Assembly: GCF_017813235.1 (NCBI RefSeq)
Contig: NZ_JAGISH010000008.1
Span: 124,001 to 188,000, forward strand
Length of the DNA: 64,000 bases
Source: Sagittula salina
GTDB lineage: Bacteria > Pseudomonadota > Alphaproteobacteria > Rhodobacterales > Rhodobacteraceae
Reading direction: 5' to 3'
A program made the translations under genes and the position numbers. Under the pieces are notes generated by a model that made no database searches, was not told the DNA's origin, and saw nothing but the letters and a program-made list of their open reading frames with translations. Positions 61,544 through 64,000 of this stretch are shown here, piece by piece (the first letter of the stretch is position 1; the number at the start of each line of letters is the position of its first letter).

Positions 61544-62629
61544 TCATGCGGCGGCCTTTTGGGAAAGGCGGATGCGGAAGTTGGTGAAGACGTCCATGGC
61601 CAACAGGAAGAACAACAGCATCCCCTGGAAGAGCTGGATGGCGGCGGCTGGCAGGCCGAGCATGAGCTGCGCCAGTTCGCCACCGATGTACGTCAGCGCC
61701 ATGAGGAGGCCCGCCAGCAGAATGCCGATCGGGTTCAGGCGGCCGAGAAAGGCGACGATGATCGCGGTAAAGCCGTAGCCCGAACCGAAATCGATGGTGA
61801 CCTGGCCCGCCGGGCCGGTGACTTCGAACAGACCGGCCATGCCCGCCAGCGCCCCGGAGAGGCCGAGGCAGAAAAGTATCATGCGCGCCGGGTTGACGCC
61901 TGCAAGGCGCGCGGCGCGCGGGGCCTCGCCGGTCAGCCGCACCTGGTAGCCCAGCATGTGACGGCTGAGCAGCACATAGGCAAAGATGACCGCGATGAGC
62001 GCCGCGACCACCCCCCAATGGGTGCCGGTGCCCGCGAAGATCTCCGCATTATGGGCAGCCTCCCATTGCTTGAAGTTGCGCGAACCGGGAAACCCCATGC
62101 CCTCCGGGTTCCGCAGCAGGCCGGTGGCGACTGAGCCGAGGATGGTTTCCGCCACGTAGACCAGCATCAGGGAAACCAGGATCTCGTTGGTCCCGAGCTT
62201 CGTCTTGAGGAGAGCGGGGATCATGCCCCAGGCCCAGCCACCCAGAGCACCTGCGAGGATCATCAGCGGGAAGATCAGCACAGAGTCGGAGGGGTAGAAG
62301 GCAAGCCCCGCCGCCGCGCCACAGATCGCGCCCATGATGTATTGGCCTTCGGCGCCAATGTTCCAGATCCCGGCACGGAAGCCGATCGAGAGGCCGATGG
62401 CGATGAGGATCAGCGGCGCGGCCTTTACCAGCAGTTGCGGCCGAGAGTAGGCGGCGAACTGCGGGTGAAAGAGCGGATCCCAGAACAGCGTGCGGATCGC
62501 CTCGAACGGATTCGCACCAAGCGCCCAGAACAGCATACCGCCCACCACCATGGTCAGGACCACGGCGAGAACCGGCGTCAGCGCAGACATCAGGCGTGAC
62601 GGTTGCGGGCGTTTCTCGAGGCGGATCAT
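61544..62629 (-). CDS. ABC transporter permease (BMP system, first subunit)
   Basis: 361 residues, ~9-10 TM helices. The N-terminus (IRLEKRPQPSRLMSALTP) is followed by LTMVVGGMLFWALGANPFEA and the permease-typical IGFRAGIWNIGAEGQYIMGA and SRHMLGYQVRLTGEAPRAAR. The pair of permeases suits a heterodimeric importer with the ATPase upstream and BMP downstream. Start at 62629 has GGAG 10 nt upstream. Confidence 0.93.
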   Translation of the reverse strand: MIRLEKRPQPSRLMSALTPVLAVVLTMVVGGMLFWALGANPFEAIRTLFWDPLFHPQFAAYSRPQLLVKAAPLILIAIGLSIGFRAGIWNIGAEGQYIMGAICGAAAGLAFYPSDSVLIFPLMILAGALGGWAWGMIPALLKTKLGTNEILVSLMLVYVAETILGSVATGLLRNPEGMGFPGSRNFKQWEAAHNAEIFAGTGTHWGVVAALIAVIFAYVLLSRHMLGYQVRLTGEAPRAARLAGVNPARMILFCLGLSGALAGMAGLFEVTGPAGQVTIDFGSGYGFTAIIVAFLGRLNPIGILLAGLLMALTYIGGELAQLMLGLPAAAIQLFQGMLLFFLLAMDVFTNFRIRLSQKAAA

Positions 62630-62654
62630 CGGGCGGCTCCGGGAGCGGGGAAGA

Positions 62655-62730
62655 AAGCTGGGTATTTCAGCCAAGAAGCGGCAGGGGCGCGCTCCTTGTG
62701 TTTCGTCTTTGTGCAAATACTCACTGCGAC
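62655..62730. repeat. Dispersed repeat-like pair, copies E and F
   Basis: Two weaker matches face each other: GGGTATTTCAGCCAAGAAGC at about 62660-62679 (+) and GAGTATTTGCACAAAGACG (-) at about 62704-62722. They lie between the ATPase and first permease genes. Confidence 0.4.
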
Positions 62731-62749
62731 GGCACGGTGGGCGCTGTGG

Positions 62750-64000
62750 TCAAGGCCAGGCGTTGACATCGGCCACCTCCATGTCGTGCGCGCCGCCCAT
62801 CATCAGGCCGATCTGTTCGATGTCGAGCCCGGCCACCGGGCGAAGCGGGGACAGTCGGCCTTCGTTCAGGGCGCCGAAGCGGTCGGAGACCTGCATGAGT
62901 TCGTCGAGGTCCTGGGATATGACGATCACCGCGCCGCCGCGTGCGGCCACGTCGAGGATCGCCTGGCGGATGAAGGCGGCCGCGGCCGCGTCGACGCCCC
63001 ATGTGGGCTGGTTCAGCACGAGCACGTCTGGAGCCTGCGCGATCTCGCGCCCGACAACGAATTTCTGCAGGTTACCGCCCGAGAGCGCACGCGCCGCCGT
63101 CCCAGAGCCGGGGGTGCGCACGTCGAACCGGGCAATGACTTCCTCGGCGAAGGTGCGCGCGCGGGTCCAGTTGATGAAACCGTTCGCGACCAGTCGTTTG
63201 CGGTGGGCGGCGGTGAGCACGGCGTTTTCCGTCAGGCTCATGTCCGGGGCCGCGGCGTGGCCGAGGCGTTCCTCGGGGCCAGAGAGCAGGCCTTCGGCGC
63301 GGCGATGCGCGGGACCTTTGCGGCTGACGTCGGATCCCTTGAGGTGGACTGTGCCCGCAGGCGCCAGGCGCTCGCCCGACAGCGCATCGAGCAGCTCGTC
63401 CTGCCCGTTGCCCGCAACGCCGCCGAGCCCCAGCACCTCGCCCGCACGCACGGAGAGTGAGATGCCGCGCAGGGGCGTGCCAAAGGCGCCGGGCGCGGGC
63501 AGCGACAGGTCGCGGATTTCCAGCAACACCGCGCCCTTTTCGGTGGCGCGGGCCTGGGGCGTGGCAAAGCTGGAGCCGACCATGAGTTCGGCCATCTCGC
63601 GCGCGGTGGTGTCGCGCGGCACGCAGGTGCCGACGTTTTTCCCCAGCCGAAGGATGGTGGCATGATCGCAGAGCGCGCGGATTTCTTCGAGCTTGTGGGA
63701 AATATACAGGATGGAGGTTCCCTCTGCCTGCAATTTTCTAAGCGTTTCGAAGAGGATATCGACCTCTTGGGGGGTCAGAACGGACGTCGGTTCGTCCATG
63801 ATCAGCAGGCGTGGATCCTGCAGCAGGCAACGGATTATCTCGACCCTTTGGCGTTCTCCCGCGGACAGGGTGCCGACGGTGCGCGACGGATCGAGCGGCA
63901 GGCCGTAGGTCTCGGACACGGTGCGGATGCGGCGCGCAAGGTCGCGCATGGGGGGCGGGGTTTCCATCCCCAGAGCCACGTTTTCGGCCACGTTCAGCGC
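62750..64000 (-). CDS. ABC transporter ATP-binding protein (BMP system, N-terminus outside)
   Basis: 417 codons in the window; the N-terminal end lies beyond 64000. It is a dual-domain ATPase. The end of the first domain shows the signature LSAGERQRVEIIRCLLQDPR and Walker B LIMDEPTSVLTPQE. The second domain has a degenerate Walker A-like GGVAGNGQDELLD (no Lys), the signature SGGNLQKFVVGREIAQ and VLVLNQPTWGVDAAA. That pattern is typical of NupO/RbsA/BMP-type ATPases. First of the operon within the window. Confidence 0.94.
   Translation of the reverse strand, partial: ALNVAENVALGMETPPPMRDLARRIRTVSETYGLPLDPSRTVGTLSAGERQRVEIIRCLLQDPRLLIMDEPTSVLTPQEVDILFETLRKLQAEGTSILYISHKLEEIRALCDHATILRLGKNVGTCVPRDTTAREMAELMVGSSFATPQARATEKGAVLLEIRDLSLPAPGAFGTPLRGISLSVRAGEVLGLGGVAGNGQDELLDALSGERLAPAGTVHLKGSDVSRKGPAHRRAEGLLSGPEERLGHAAAPDMSLTENAVLTAAHRKRLVANGFINWTRARTFAEEVIARFDVRTPGSGTAARALSGGNLQKFVVGREIAQAPDVLVLNQPTWGVDAAAAAFIRQAILDVAARGGAVIVISQDLDELMQVSDRFGALNEGRLSPLRPVAGLDIEQIGLMMGGAHDMEVADVNAWP

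Noticed and set aside
1..64000. CRISPR arrays, tRNA, rRNA, tmRNA, integrase or prophage genes
   Set aside because: Looked for regularly spaced repeats, T-loop (GGTTCRA) contexts with acceptor stems, and phage or integrase motifs on both strands; none found.

Overview
The window is about 64 kb of high-GC bacterial chromosome. It looks like a member of the Rhodobacteraceae (Roseobacter group, Alphaproteobacteria). Pointers are a TrcR-type (DUF1013) cell-cycle regulator, a DUF1127 mini-protein, a stand-alone Hint-domain protein, an MaeB malic enzyme with a fused phosphotransacetylase domain, ruvCAB and dnaX-ybaB-recR clusters with a nearby small SRP RNA, and overall codon use. No species call is justified. 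No rRNA, tRNA, tmRNA, CRISPR array or intact prophage was seen.

Layout. 0-5 kb: the end of an ABC-2 exporter, a membrane protein, and a type III polyketide synthase coupled to an isoprenylcysteine-type methyltransferase. 5-14.5 kb: a YeeE/TsuA-like sulfur transporter, a methyltransferase, a cupin and an MFS transporter, prmA, a DUF1127 gene and ruvCAB. 14.5-21.3 kb: trpS, a rhomboid-fold protein lacking catalytic residues and murJ, followed by an accessory patch with an HNH endonuclease and about 0.8 kb of unassignable sequence. 21.3-34 kb: glyA, nadK, a Hint protein, a thioredoxin-like/NhaA fusion antiporter, prpE, a GIY-YIG-like protein and maeB. 34.5-39.1 kb: a nucleoside-salvage operon, cdd-deoA-deoB-add-upp, with four consecutive 4-nt overlaps. 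39-47 kb: a SPOR-domain protein, an acyl-CoA synthetase, a sulfotransferase-like protein, an RNase T2, trcR and an outer-membrane beta-barrel. 47.1-49.7 kb: a decayed accessory island with a possible structured RNA, a frameshifted gene, an IS5-type transposase remnant and a pseudogene with an amber codon. 49.8-56 kb: recR, ybaB, dnaX, a zinc metallopeptidase, a phosphatase-like protein without its nucleophile, the SRP RNA and a THUMP-type rRNA methyltransferase. 56-64 kb: an aldo/keto reductase, two linked unknown genes, and a BMP-type (nucleoside-like) ABC importer operon that contains a voltage-gated-type potassium channel gene.

How the genes work together. The salvage operon degrades and recycles pyrimidine and purine nucleosides. 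The BMP importer at the right end is of a family that often imports nucleosides and could feed it, though the two are 20 kb apart and the link is inference. prpE and maeB lie in C3/C4 carbon flow, and each has a palindromic candidate operator upstream (TTTGCAAA pairs for prpE, a 20-bp palindrome for maeB). Several proteins keep a known enzyme fold but have lost the key residues (rhomboid, tyrosine-phosphatase-like, and one residue in RNase T2). I did not find a clear new multi-gene defence or mobile system. The best candidates for something undescribed are the channel inside the BMP operon, the candidate RNA near 47.5 kb, the HNH gene, and the dispersed intergenic repeat family.
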